Below are positions 32,429 through 44,000 of a stretch of DNA of 64,000 nucleotides, piece after piece. Under the pieces are notes generated by a model that saw only the letters and a list, made by a program, of their open reading frames with translations, searched no databases and had not been told where the DNA came from. This DNA is from Cyanophora paradoxa (taxonomy: Eukaryota; Glaucocystophyceae; Cyanophorales; Cyanophoraceae): NCBI GenBank assembly GCA_004431415.1, contig QPMI01000024.1, positions 23,772 to 87,771 of the forward strand. The letters are read 5' to 3'. A program made the position numbers and the translations under genes. Every line of letters starts with the position of its first letter. Positions within the stretch are counted from its first letter, which is position 1.

Positions 32429-34425
32429 TCTCTATTTGTTTTCTCTTCTGATCATGACCATGATTATTTAAGACTCTTTGATGGGCTCTGCGCATGCAGC
32501 ACTTGGTAGCGCGGAGCGTCATGCGTATATGTATGCGTCAGCAGCGCAGTTTCCGAGCTTGCGGTGATCGCGAGCTTGCGGATATTTGCAGCGAACACCA
32601 GCGCTAGCTAGCCTATGTGCAGTAAACACCAGCGCTAGCGCATATAGCCTAGTAGTAGTCTTTCGCGTCTCTTTTCGAGCGCTAGCGCGGCTCTGCAGCT
32701 GCAGCAGCTGAACTGCGGAAGCCTATCACGATTCTATCTGTCTTTCTCGTAGCGTTCGACTCTGATTTAGCTATGATCACGTCAACAATGCTTAGAGATC
32801 TCCAGAATATTGATTAGGATAGCTGATGTCGATCACGCCTAAGTGAACCATGCATATGGCCATGATCAGAGCAGCCATAGCCAGAGTTAGCTGCACTTCA
32901 GGAAGGGAAATTAAAGAGCCTCGAAGGGGCCGGGCGCGGGGCCGCGGCAACTGCAGCCCTGGCCTGCGATCCGGATCCGCCCGCGGCCGGCCTGGGCTCT
33001 AAATTTAAATTAACGTTGCCGCTGCGAAATTGAAAGGCCTGCAAAAGGCTACACGCGGCGTAACCGGTCTAAGCTCACAGCGAGCCCCAACAGTTCAGAG
33101 CGGGCCTCCCCGGGACCCCCAGCCCCCAGGCCCTAGGCCTCCCATGACCAGGCCCCCTTCCATCCCCCCCCCCGGGCTCCCCCGGCCCCCAGCCTCCCTG
33201 AACCCCGCCGGGCCCCCGGCGCCCCGGCGCCCCCTCCGCCAGGCCGCCGTCAGGCCGAGCCTAGGACCGGGTATGCTGTTTTGGCGCCGCCCGCCCCCCC
33301 CCCTCCCCCCCCCCTTAACTTCTTCCTGCCCGGACCCCCGCCCACCCACACACCCACACCCACCCATGCCACCCACACACAACCCCCCTAGCCTATAGCC
33401 AACCGCTGTCATCGATATCATAGTATAGCCAATTGCAACGTTTAACCGCTGTTGTATTGCCTCACGGCTTTATGCCGTCAGGAGCCGGCGCCCCGAGTCT
33501 CGCCACTCGCAGTGCTTGGCCTTAGTCTCCGCAGCGCTCACATTGAGTGCGCCGATTGGACCCCCATTACTTTTCATGTACCCCTCCCGGGCTCACACCC
33601 CGGGTGACACTCTTGTACCCGGCACTTGTGCTTGCTCCAGGAATACCAGCTCTGCCGGCTCTGCCAGCTCTGCTAGCCGCACCGTAAACTAGGCACTTCT
33701 GACCCTCGCCGGGCCTCGTCCAGCCATCCGACCCGCCAGCCGCAGCCAGGCGTGGTCGGACCGCTGGGCGAAGCGATCCGTGGACGGAGGAGCGCGTTTC
33801 GGAGGACAGTATTGCGAATCCGCCGCCGCACGCCGACGCCGGACTCGCTAACGGTCGCCCCGTGCATCCGCAGTCTGCGGGAATCGACTGGCACGCCCCC
33901 GTCCCACGCCGGACGCGGAATCGTTGCTAGTGGCATCGGCGACGCTCGGAAACGGTGGATCGTCGACCGGACGCGCCCGTCACCGACCGACATCGACCAA
34001 CCGACCTCGCCCCGCCGCCCGCTTCAGCGCCGCGCACTTCTCGGCCTTTCGAAGGGGGAGACTCTGCCAAAATTTCCGGCGGATTCAGCCCTTCGACTCG
34101 CCGGTGGACCGCCGACGCTCAGCTGCGGACTTACCTCGCGATCACTTCCCCCGCCCCCACTTTCTCCCGCCCACGTCTCCGCCGCGCTGCGGACACGTGA
34201 ACCTCGCCGGAGATCACCGATCGCAGCCGGCCTTCCCGCGTGGAAGCCCGGTCGGCGATCCTCCCTCGGCTCCTCGGACCTCCATCTTCGTCGCTTCTCC
34301 CGCCCACTCCCGCCCGTCGGCCGACGTCCATACGTCGCCGACATCGATTTCCGCACCCGTCATTCCTTTTCCCCGGCCGCCGTCGCTCGACGACGCCGCG
34401 CCGTCCGTTACCCGCCGTTCCCGCC
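32429..34425. other. Gene-free stretch with low-complexity DNA
   Basis: No supported gene. Holds GCTAGC-type palindromes (about 32600-32700), a C-rich and CCCACC/ACACCC tract (about 33100-33380) and, from about 33700, GC-rich sequence with increasing strand asymmetry toward the giant ORF. A probable 5' UTR or promoter region of that ORF. Confidence 0.45.
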
Positions 34426-34838
34426 CTCTCCCCTCGGCTCTCCCTCGCCTTCGCCTCGCTGCGGACGCCACGAGCCTCGGCGGAGACCTCAGATCGCAGC
34501 CGGCCCTCCCGCGCGGAAGCCCGGCCGGTGATCTACGTGCGGCGCCTCGAACCGCTCCCGTCGCCCTTTCCCGCCCTCTCCCCTCGGCTCTTCCCTCGCC
34601 TCCGCCTCGCTGCGGACGCTACGAGCCTCGGCGGAGACCTCAGATCGCCGCCGGCCCTCCCGCGCGGAAGCCCGGCCGGTGATCTACGTGCGGCGCCTCG
34701 AACCGCTCCCGTCGCCCTTTCCCGCCCTCTCCCCTCGGCTCTTCCCTCGCCTCCGCCTCGCTGCGGACGCTACGAGCCTCGGAGGAGATCTTAGCTCGCA
34801 GCCGGCCTTCCCGCGTGGAAGCCCGGCCGGTGATCTAC
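34426..34838. repeat. 151-bp tandem repeats upstream of the giant ORF
   Basis: Units are phased by TCGC(A/C)GCCGGCC at 34494, 34645 and 34796, about 2.7 copies at high identity. A more diverged relative of the unit core lies at 34221. Each unit contains GAAGCCCGGCCGGTGATCTA. Confidence 0.85.
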
Positions 34839-35058
34839 TCTCGGCGCCCCGGCTCTCACCCGTCGCCGCCGTCCTCGCCCCGCCCCGCCCGCTCGCCAGC
34901 CGACGCCCGTTCGTCGCCGGCACCGCCTCCCTGCTCTCTACACTCCGCCCCGATCCCGGCCGCCGTCGCGCGTCGACGCCGCGCCGGATCCCTCGCCTCC
35001 TCGCCCCCGCCCCTCGGCTCCGCGTCGGTTTCCTCCGTCTCCGCCGCGTGCAGACACG

Positions 35059-38000
35059 ATGGACTCCACGCACTTCGGCGACGCGCCGCGCCGGTGCTCG
35101 GCGACCAACACCTTACTTCAAGAGCTGACGGACGTTGCTGCGGTCACCTCCAACGCCTCAGCGGAACGTGAAGCTCTCAACGCGCTGTCCAACACGGAGC
35201 GGCCGATCCTCATTGACTGTGGAGGCGGCATCTGCATCACCAGTCCGGGCAACCCGCTCACGCCGCAAGGCGTCGCTGCCTGGCGAGACGACGCGCAGCG
35301 CGCAATTGACGGGGATACGAAGCGATACTCCGACGCCGACGACGGCTCAAAGCTCGCACTCGCGGGGGCGACTCTGGCGGCCAAGGCGCTACCGTCGCAG
35401 TACCAGGCCTCCATCCACGACATGATCAATCAGACGCGTCAGCTCACTCGTGACCTCGCCAAGGCCAAGGAGGAGTCCCGCGACGCGGCCGACGCGGTCA
35501 CTGACCATGTCCGGGAGAAGGGCCCGGACGTGGCGGACCGGTCACGGGACACGCGCGAGACACGCCACCGGCTCCTGACTAAACACGACAACTGCAAGCG
35601 AACGGTTCGGCGCATCACCGACAGACTCGAGAGCGACCACTGTATCCGCGGACTCCCGTCGCTCGTACGCTGGGTTGCCATCAACATTACGGAACAGGAG
35701 CGCTTCCGCACACAGACGGTCCTCCTTCAGGCCTACAACGGCTACCCGCTCCCGGAGATGGTCAGCACCGTCGCCAAGATCCTTAGCTTTGTGGGGGCGG
35801 GTCTAGTCTGCAAGCTGGAAGGCCAACCTACACCGATGGAGGTGTACAATGTCATCATGAAGATGATCGCGGCCCGGGACCTGGAAAGCGGACGTTACCC
35901 CCTCGGCGACTACCAGCTCGCCAAGATGGACAACTTCAAACAGGCCCGGAGGGCGTCAAGGGAAGTCAAGGAGCTGGCGATGAAACACCAACCGCCGGCC
36001 GACTTGCTCAACGACGTGCAGGCGTGCAATGCCGCGGTAGCGAACTTCTTGCTCGAAGTCCCGTGGCAACTCCGCACCTTCCCGTGGAAAGACGTCTCTC
36101 GCCGCTCCGCGACTGTCGCCCCGCCCGCCTCGGCCTCTTCCTCTCGCTCCGCCGAGAAATCGACCGCCCGTGCCGCGAGCACGCGCGACCCGTTCGACTC
36201 CTCGGCTTCCGTCTCCGACGAGCAGCTGGCCGCCCGTGCCGCGCGCACGCGCGACCAGCGCTCTCATGACCACGACGACGAAGAGGACGTAGACCACGAG
36301 CACACAAAGCCCCGCTCCTCACAATCGTCCACGCCGTCGCATCAGCACCACCTCGGCTGCTGCGGCGGGCAGTACGACAACATGTTCCGTGCTAGCGCTG
36401 CCTCGGACCGTGTTCTTCAGTTCCAGCTCGGCCACATCTCGAGGGCCCGCCTCCTCCACGAATCGCAGAGCACGGAATTTGAAACTCCGACGGGGGACAT
36501 GACGGTTTACGGTGACGACGACGAGATCGAGTACCCGTTCAATTACGCCGACATCGGTTACGTCTACCAGAACGCGACGGCCCCGCAGACCGCTCCTCTC
36601 TACCAGGCGACGGCTCCGCCACCCGCTGGCTCGAGCGCGAACTCGACCCGGCCCCAGACACGGCCCTCCGACCATAACTTCAATATGCCTCGCCTGCAGA
36701 CGAAGACGGATCTCCTCGCTGGTCTCAACATCCTACGCCCCGACAAACCCGTCCGACCTAACGGTACACGCTGGCTCTGCGACCGTTGCGTGAAGGCTGG
36801 CCTCCCAGAGGATGCCTGTTGGCACTTTGGCGACGACTACCTCCTCTGCACGACCCACTGGTACCGGTCGGAGCTGTGCAACCTGCCCACCTCCGACCCC
36901 GTCGTCGCTCAGCTCCACGCACGCCTCGGCTTGACCCCTTCCACCTCGACGTCGACGGGCGTCCCGACCGCTGCGCTACGGACTCAACAGCCCCGAGCCT
37001 GCTACCTCTGCGGGGTCTTCGGACACCTGGCGGCACACTGCGAGTGGGCCAACAAGTGTCTTCGCTGCGGACAGGAGGGCCACATCATGCGAGACTGCCC
37101 TAACCCCAACGGCGGCGGACCAGGCGGCCGCGGTGGTGGCGGACGCGGCGGCTTCGGAAGAGGCGGTGGCGCTCCAGGAGGTGGTTGCGGCGGCCCCAGC
37201 GGCGGTCGCGGCAGCTTCGGCGGTGGCTACGGTGGCGGACGAGGCGGTGGTGGTGGCGGCGGCCGCGGCGGCGCCCCGACGCAGCCCCAGGGCGTCCCCT
37301 TCCAGGCCGCGACCCGCGCCTCGCGCCCGCCGGTGACGATGGGCATCTCCTACACGACCTGCCCCCCGCCGCCCTCCGTGCCCCTCGATGACGAGCCCAT
37401 GCCCGACGCCTCGACCGCGCCGTCGCACGTCGACGCCGCAGCCTCGGCCTCGCAGTCGGGTCTCTTCCCCTCCTCGACCACCCCTGCGCCGTCGCACGCC
37501 GACGCCGCAACCCCGACCCTCCCGACGGCTGCACCCTCGCGCGTCGAAGCTGCAGCCGCTGTCCCCGCCATCCCCGTCGCTGCCTCCCGCGTGCCGTCGC
37601 ACGACGACGCCACCACGGGCACGACCGTGATTACTGCGACACAGGCCTCCGCTCCCGCCTCCTCTACGAGCACGCCCTCGACCGTCGGGACCTCAGGAAC
37701 TCTGACACCGTCGCGCGCCGACGCTGCCTCGACCCCTACGGTCCCTGCTGCCTTGACCCGCTTCACCCCTCCCGCCGCCAAGCCTACCGCACCGTTGCCC
37801 GTCGACGCTGCGCGGACGACCCCCGGCCTCAAGACGTCCAAGGAGCTCGCACTCGAGGTGAAGGCGCGGCTCAAGGCGGCACAGGTCCGGATCCAGGAGC
37901 AGGCTCACTGGGCGGCGGAGCGCGCCCTGGGCACCCACGGCTCCAACGTTGCGGCGGTCCGCGTCTGCCCCGTCAACGTCACCACCGGCGGCCGCTCCTC

Positions 38001-41000
38001 TCCCCGCCCCCGCTCCGCCCTCAACATCGAGCGCGAGGCGCGCGCGGTGCTTGCTGCAACGCAGGCGATGGTCACGGGCTCGACGTCTGCACCCCAGCAG
38101 CCCGCTGCTTCCAGCAATGCAAGCGGCGCACCGGTTTCTTCGACCGCTCCGACGGCCGGCCCTCTCACGCCGGAGCCTGCGCCGTCCAACGTCGACCGCG
38201 ACCACATTACGCCGGCGCTCCAAGTGTACGGAGCACCCGTTCCCGGCGCGGAGGACGTTGCGCGCCCGTACCTCGAGCTCCTCGCCTACGCTGCACACGC
38301 CAAGCGGCAGGACAACATCAACTACCGTGCCGACGTCGTCAGCTCTGCTCACTACCCGACGGGCTTCCCGGGAGGCGACTTCCGCACGGTTACGTTCGAG
38401 GCCCTCCTCATCGTTCCTGTGCAGGGCAAGACGTTGGCGATCGCTGCTCCCAGGGGACCCGCCCTCTGCTCGCGGGAAGCCGGCAAGCGGCCGCGCGGTT
38501 ACACTTACGACTCGCGAGTCGCCGGCGAGACTTCGTCGTACTTCATCAAGCCGCACCACAACTTCCGCCCCTGCTTCATGCAGGCGCAGGACGACGTGAC
38601 GGACTTGTATGCGGTTGACCTCCGCACGGACAGCTCCTCCGTCAAGAGCTCGGCCCCGTATTTGAAGGAGTTCTGCCCTCACTGCGAGCAGTTCCCGGCC
38701 AAGCGGAGGGGCTCGGGGCCGTTGGAACCGGTGGAGTTGCACGTTGTGCGAGCGCGGCTTCACGAATCGCCGGCGTACCTCCAGACGGCTCACCGCTTCA
38801 TGCTGGATGAGCTCTCCCGCCTTCCTCTCACTGCGCCTCCTAACACTCCGGAGCACCGCCCCTACTTCCTCTTCGTCGCGGGCCCCATCACTGTGACTGC
38901 TCGCGCGCCGGGCGACCTCGGCAAATTGCCGCGCCCGCTGCCGCCGGCAAGCAACAGGAACCCGACTGTACCGCTTCGCACGCAAGGCGCTTCCAGTCAC
39001 CCGTACTACACGGTCCTGATGGCGGCCGGCCCGGACCTCCCCGACGGCAAGGCAACCCGCAGGGCTTACCAGAAGGCCTTCGCGGCCGTCGTGGATGGTA
39101 CGGCAACGAAGGAGCAGCAGGACGTGGTACTCCGCGAGGGCGTTCGGCAGCGTCCGCACACCAACTGGCACCTGGCCCACGCCTCGAGCTCCAAGGCCTC
39201 GGGGACTCCGTCGTCTTCGTCGACGCCCTCCCGCCCGACCGCGACCACGGCCGCGCAGCCGTCGTCACACGCGCAGCCTACACCGCCCGTGCAGCTGTCT
39301 TCGTCCACGGCCACGCAGCCGTCGACGTCGTCAGCCCCACACGCGACTCGGACCTCGACCGACGCCCCGTCCGACGAGATGGCGTTCCCGGCGTGCACGC
39401 AGAGCGCGTTTGCCCAGACGTACGCAGACCTGTACACCCTGCAGCTCCGCCGCAGGGGCGACATCCGCTTCGACAGCTGGTCCTCGGTGGTGCACGACAT
39501 CCTTTCGTACCTGAAGACTGAGAAGCCGCCCCGCCCGAAGCTTGCTCTGGGGGTCGCAATGCACCTTACGGGCACGCCCTCCTTCGCTCACCTGCCGGCG
39601 CTGGATCCCGCTGCTCTCTCGCGCGAGTTCGGCCTCAGCCCCATCCCCATCTACATCCCCCCCGCCTTCCCCGCTGCCGCGGCTCCGACGCGATCGGACC
39701 CGCCGAATGCTGCGGTGCCAACGACGGCGACGACGAACCAGCGTCCCGCGGGGCCGCCGCACCTCACGGAGCCCTGGCCGCCCCTAGAGGTGCTTGGTAC
39801 GGCGTTGACCCCGACTTCTGCGAACCCGCCGATCGCAGCAACGCTGGCCACGATGCCCTCGACGCCGGCACCCCCGCCCGCGCTCTCCGACTCGACGATG
39901 GCGACGTTCCGCAACACCATCCGCGCTTGCCTCGCTCAGTCAAACGCACGGGAGCTGGAGCAGCTCTTCCAGTTGGCGGCGGCGACGCTTCGCGCCCGCT
40001 TTCGTGCGGCGGGGTCCGTCCTCTACAACGCGCACGGCGGCGACGAGATCTTCAACAAGATGACGCCGCTGGACTTGTGCTTCTCTCCGGGAACGCGGGC
40101 TTTCTACCTTCGCTTCGCTCCGCACGAGCTTCGCAGCCCCGTCCCTTGCCCGGCCCCCTACACGCCAAACGCACGCGGGGGACTGCCGATCAAGCACACT
40201 CACTCGTACCATGTCGTCGTCATTTACCCGTGCCTGCTTCATGACGCCCAGGGCGCCATCGTGGGCACCTGCTGGGAGCTGATTTCTGGCTGCGGCATCT
40301 GCGGCGCTTTCCCGGGCACCTTCTCCTCCCTGATGACCAGCGGCAGAGGAGTCGACACTGACACGGGCGCGACGTACACGGCTCGCCTCCCGCTCCAGAC
40401 GACGGTGTCACGGACAGAACCGCCCTTCTGCCGCCAGGTTCCTCCGGCCATGTGCGACCTGCTTCATCGCATCTACTGCAACCTCGCCGTCTACGCCCCC
40501 CAGCTCGCCGGTCTACGCGAGGCGGTCTTCCCTTCTCTTGCCGACGAGTACATCAACATCCCCCTCGCCGACACGTCCACGTTCGTGGTCACGGACCCGC
40601 CGCGCCCGACGAGCTGGACCAAGTCCGTCAGGCCGGGCGACGAGTACGGGCTCCTTCGCTCTGCCAGGCTGGATGCTGGGTCGCCCGCGGCCTACTCTCA
40701 CATTCAGCCGGCGTACGGAACGGACATCTCGGCTGTACCGTGGACTCAGGTGGGGCAGTGCGACGTCACGGGACCGTTCACTCGAACGGATCCGGTACAG
40801 CCTCCGAACCTCGACAATCTCCAGTGGATCTGGACCCCTCAGTCCCTCCCCGCACTGGGCACGGGCTACATGGAAGACTACCCTCCCCACGTCCTCCTTC
40901 GCGTGCTTCTGCTGATGGCGCCGGCGCACCGCGAACGAGTGTGCACGGCCTTCAAACTGTCGGAGCTGGAGGTGGAGCGGGCGATCATTCAGTTCGCCAA

Positions 41001-44000
41001 CGATGACCCTCTCCCGTTCTTCGACGACATCGTGCCGCATGCGAACGAGCGCATCATGACGCTCATGCAGCTCACCGCCCTCCGCACGGCGGACGAGGAG
41101 ACGGACCAGCGGCGGAGGAACGAGGAGTACCGCCGGCGCGCCCAGGACCGCGACGAGGAGTCGCCAAGTGACCACGACGAGCCAGCTGGAACGCCGACGG
41201 GCTCGGCTGCTGTCTCGTTAACCCGCCCTGCAAGCGACGGCTTGGACGATGCCATCCCGGCTGCAGGCGGCTCGTGGCGCCCACCGTCCGCACGCCCGCG
41301 CGGGACGATGCCTTCGGACCAGCTGCCCACCGCACCCTCGGCCGCGCCGCCGACGGTACAGGTTGCAGTCGCAACTCCGAAGCCCGCGACGTATCCCCCC
41401 ACGCCCTCGGCCGCGCAGCCGATGGCGCCGGCTATGACTCCAGCCCCGTCGGCGACAACGTCCGCTGTCGCACCCTCGGCCGCGATGCCGACGGCGCCGA
41501 CAGTCACGACGCCGACCGCGGGACCCTCGACCACGACGCCGACGGCCCCGGAGGAGGCTGAGGACACGGACACGTCGTTCAGCGAGGAGCTCTGCGCGCG
41601 GCTTCACATTGCACCCGACGAGCACGGCAGACTTCACCCGCCTCCCGACGTTCGCGAGATCCCCGCCCACACATTCTCCCTTGCCCCAGGCTGCGCGATC
41701 TACTGGCCAGGCGAGCAATCGTACATGCTCATGACGACGGCGCTGGATAACGCAGACCTGTACTCGGACGAGCGCCCCGTCGCGTGGTGCCCCGCCTCTT
41801 ATGACGCGGTGGGCATCGCAAACACGGGCGTGTTTCAGAACAACCTTGCACGTCGGATCGGCAGGCGCCCGCTGAACGACGATGACATGGCCCGTTTCAA
41901 GGACGAGAAGCGCCCGATCCCGCTCACGTACAAGGTCACTCGCGAGGCGCAGGCTGCACAGTTGCTGCATCACATTCCCCGCTTCCGCTCAGCAGTCTAC
42001 CTTGTCGCCTGTCTGGCCTACGACAGCACCCCGGCGGAGCTCGTGACCCTACGTGACCTGACTTCGTCGGTCCCCTTCCTCGAGTTCCTCGGCCTCAGCG
42101 CAACCGACGCGAGCATCGCAAGCTACACGACGGACTCGGTGGCTACCGCGATCCTCTCCTCAGTGATCGACACGGCCCGGGCCTACAAGACGGCGCTGGA
42201 CACTCGCAAAGGCGAGGGGACCACGACCTCACCGCTGCACCACCACTCCACGCTGCGCGCAGTCACGGCGCAAGGCGACACGCATGCTGTACGCGTTCGA
42301 CTGTTCCACCAGTCTCTTCGAGAATTGCACAGGCTCCCTCCCGCGCTGGAGGCAGAAGAAGGGCAAGTTCTCATCGATTACGTCGACTCGAAGCTACGGC
42401 ACACGGCAGCGCTGATACCTCGCGTCTCCGTCTATCTCCGGGCCAGGGCACTCGCTCAGGGCACGCTGCTGGCAAGCGTCGTCAGTGCCACAGATGACGC
42501 CTCTCTCCGCACGACCTTCTGCGAACCGCAACCGCTTCTGGTCGAGAACGATGCAATCCCGCGGGCCTACATCTTCAGCGTGATCATTGAACAGTCTGAG
42601 TACATGCTTCGGGCACTGAACCTCACGACGGATACGGCGCGGCTCACTCCGGACCTGATGTCCTGGACAACACATTTTGGCCGTCTAGTTCTTGACAGCC
42701 ACCGAGGCGGCCGCCCCACGTCCTGCTTCCTTCGCGACCTCGCGCGGGAATTTGAGCTCACGTACTCGTCTATCGCCATCTCTATCCCGAACCCCGGTCA
42801 TCGCTCTTCTGTCCCGACGAATGCAGACGCGGCACTAAAGGCGTGCGAGGCGGGCTTGGAGCAGCATCGCAAGGGGTCCTCGCCGACGGGCACTGCCTTC
42901 GTCACGGAACTTAGCCCGACCGTCGCTATGGCGCGCATGAATAGCATCCGTGACCAGACCGCGTACACGCACGCCATCATCAACTACGTACGCGACGCGT
43001 TCACCAGTGAGGGGTTCGGCCAGGCCCAACCGCCTACGATGAAGCTCAAGCGCCTCCCGGCTACCGACCCGATTCCACTCAGCTACGAACCTCACAGTGA
43101 AATCCTCATCACGCGCAACGAGGCCGCACTTCTGGCAGCTTCGCAGCCTCGGGCTCGCGTGCTCGCTGTTGCGCTCCGCGTTGCGCTGGCGACGCGGTAC
43201 CAGGAGGCGTCGACGCCGGAGGGCCACCTCGTCGCCGAACGGATGGCTACGGCGATGGCGAACCGCATCCTCGCAATCCCTGGCCTCGAGCACCCGCTCA
43301 CGCTTCTCTCCGTTCTTCGCGCGTACCTTCGAGACGCCCATGTGCACCTCGGCGTCTACCTCTGTTGGGACCGCGATTCCCCGGACACTCCGATCCGCCA
43401 CCTCCTGCCGCGACTCCCGAACGAGTACATGCCCATCTCGACGGCGATCGCAGAGCTCCTTCCGGGTACCGATTACCGTGGGAGAGTCGGACCGCACAAA
43501 CTCCCGCAATACTTGCGCACGGGACTCAGCTGGGAGGACATCGTGGCGCGCTCTCTGGGCACGGATCCGTACTTCACGGCGGAGGAGGAGCTTCGCGTGA
43601 CGCAGCGGCCTCTCTTGGTGGGCACCGGCAAACGATTGCGCGAATCCGGCAAGAAGGACGAACAGCTGTCGCAAACTCAGCGGCGGCGCCTCACGGAGAA
43701 CAAGCGGAATGAGATCACGAGCCGGGCCCTCCAGCATCTCTTGCAGTTCAATACGGGTATCGCCTTCCACCCTCCCAAGGCTGTCGACGCCAAGTTCGCG
43801 GAACGGTTGGCGTACTTCTGGGACGTGCAGGACGACGAGATCGAGGACGGACACGGCGAGAACGACCTCGCACGAGCACTTCGACGACGCCTCACGGCTA
43901 TTTGGCCGGACACTCTCGGGCTCACCACGACACCGTTATCTCGTCCCGACCCTGAATTCTACCCGAATCCCGTAGCAGACGGATACTACGAGATCGCGGG

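Noticed and set aside
37693-39180. 495-codon antisense ORF opposite the giant ORF (and many similar shadow ORFs)
   Set aside because: Arg/Gly/Ala-rich composition and exact overlap with a strongly coding opposite frame; typical GC-rich shadow.
40355-40375. DTGA in the giant ORF as a retropepsin active site
   Set aside because: Lacks the hydrophobic residues before and the conserved strand after it; context reads VDTDTGATYTA with no second half of the protease fold.
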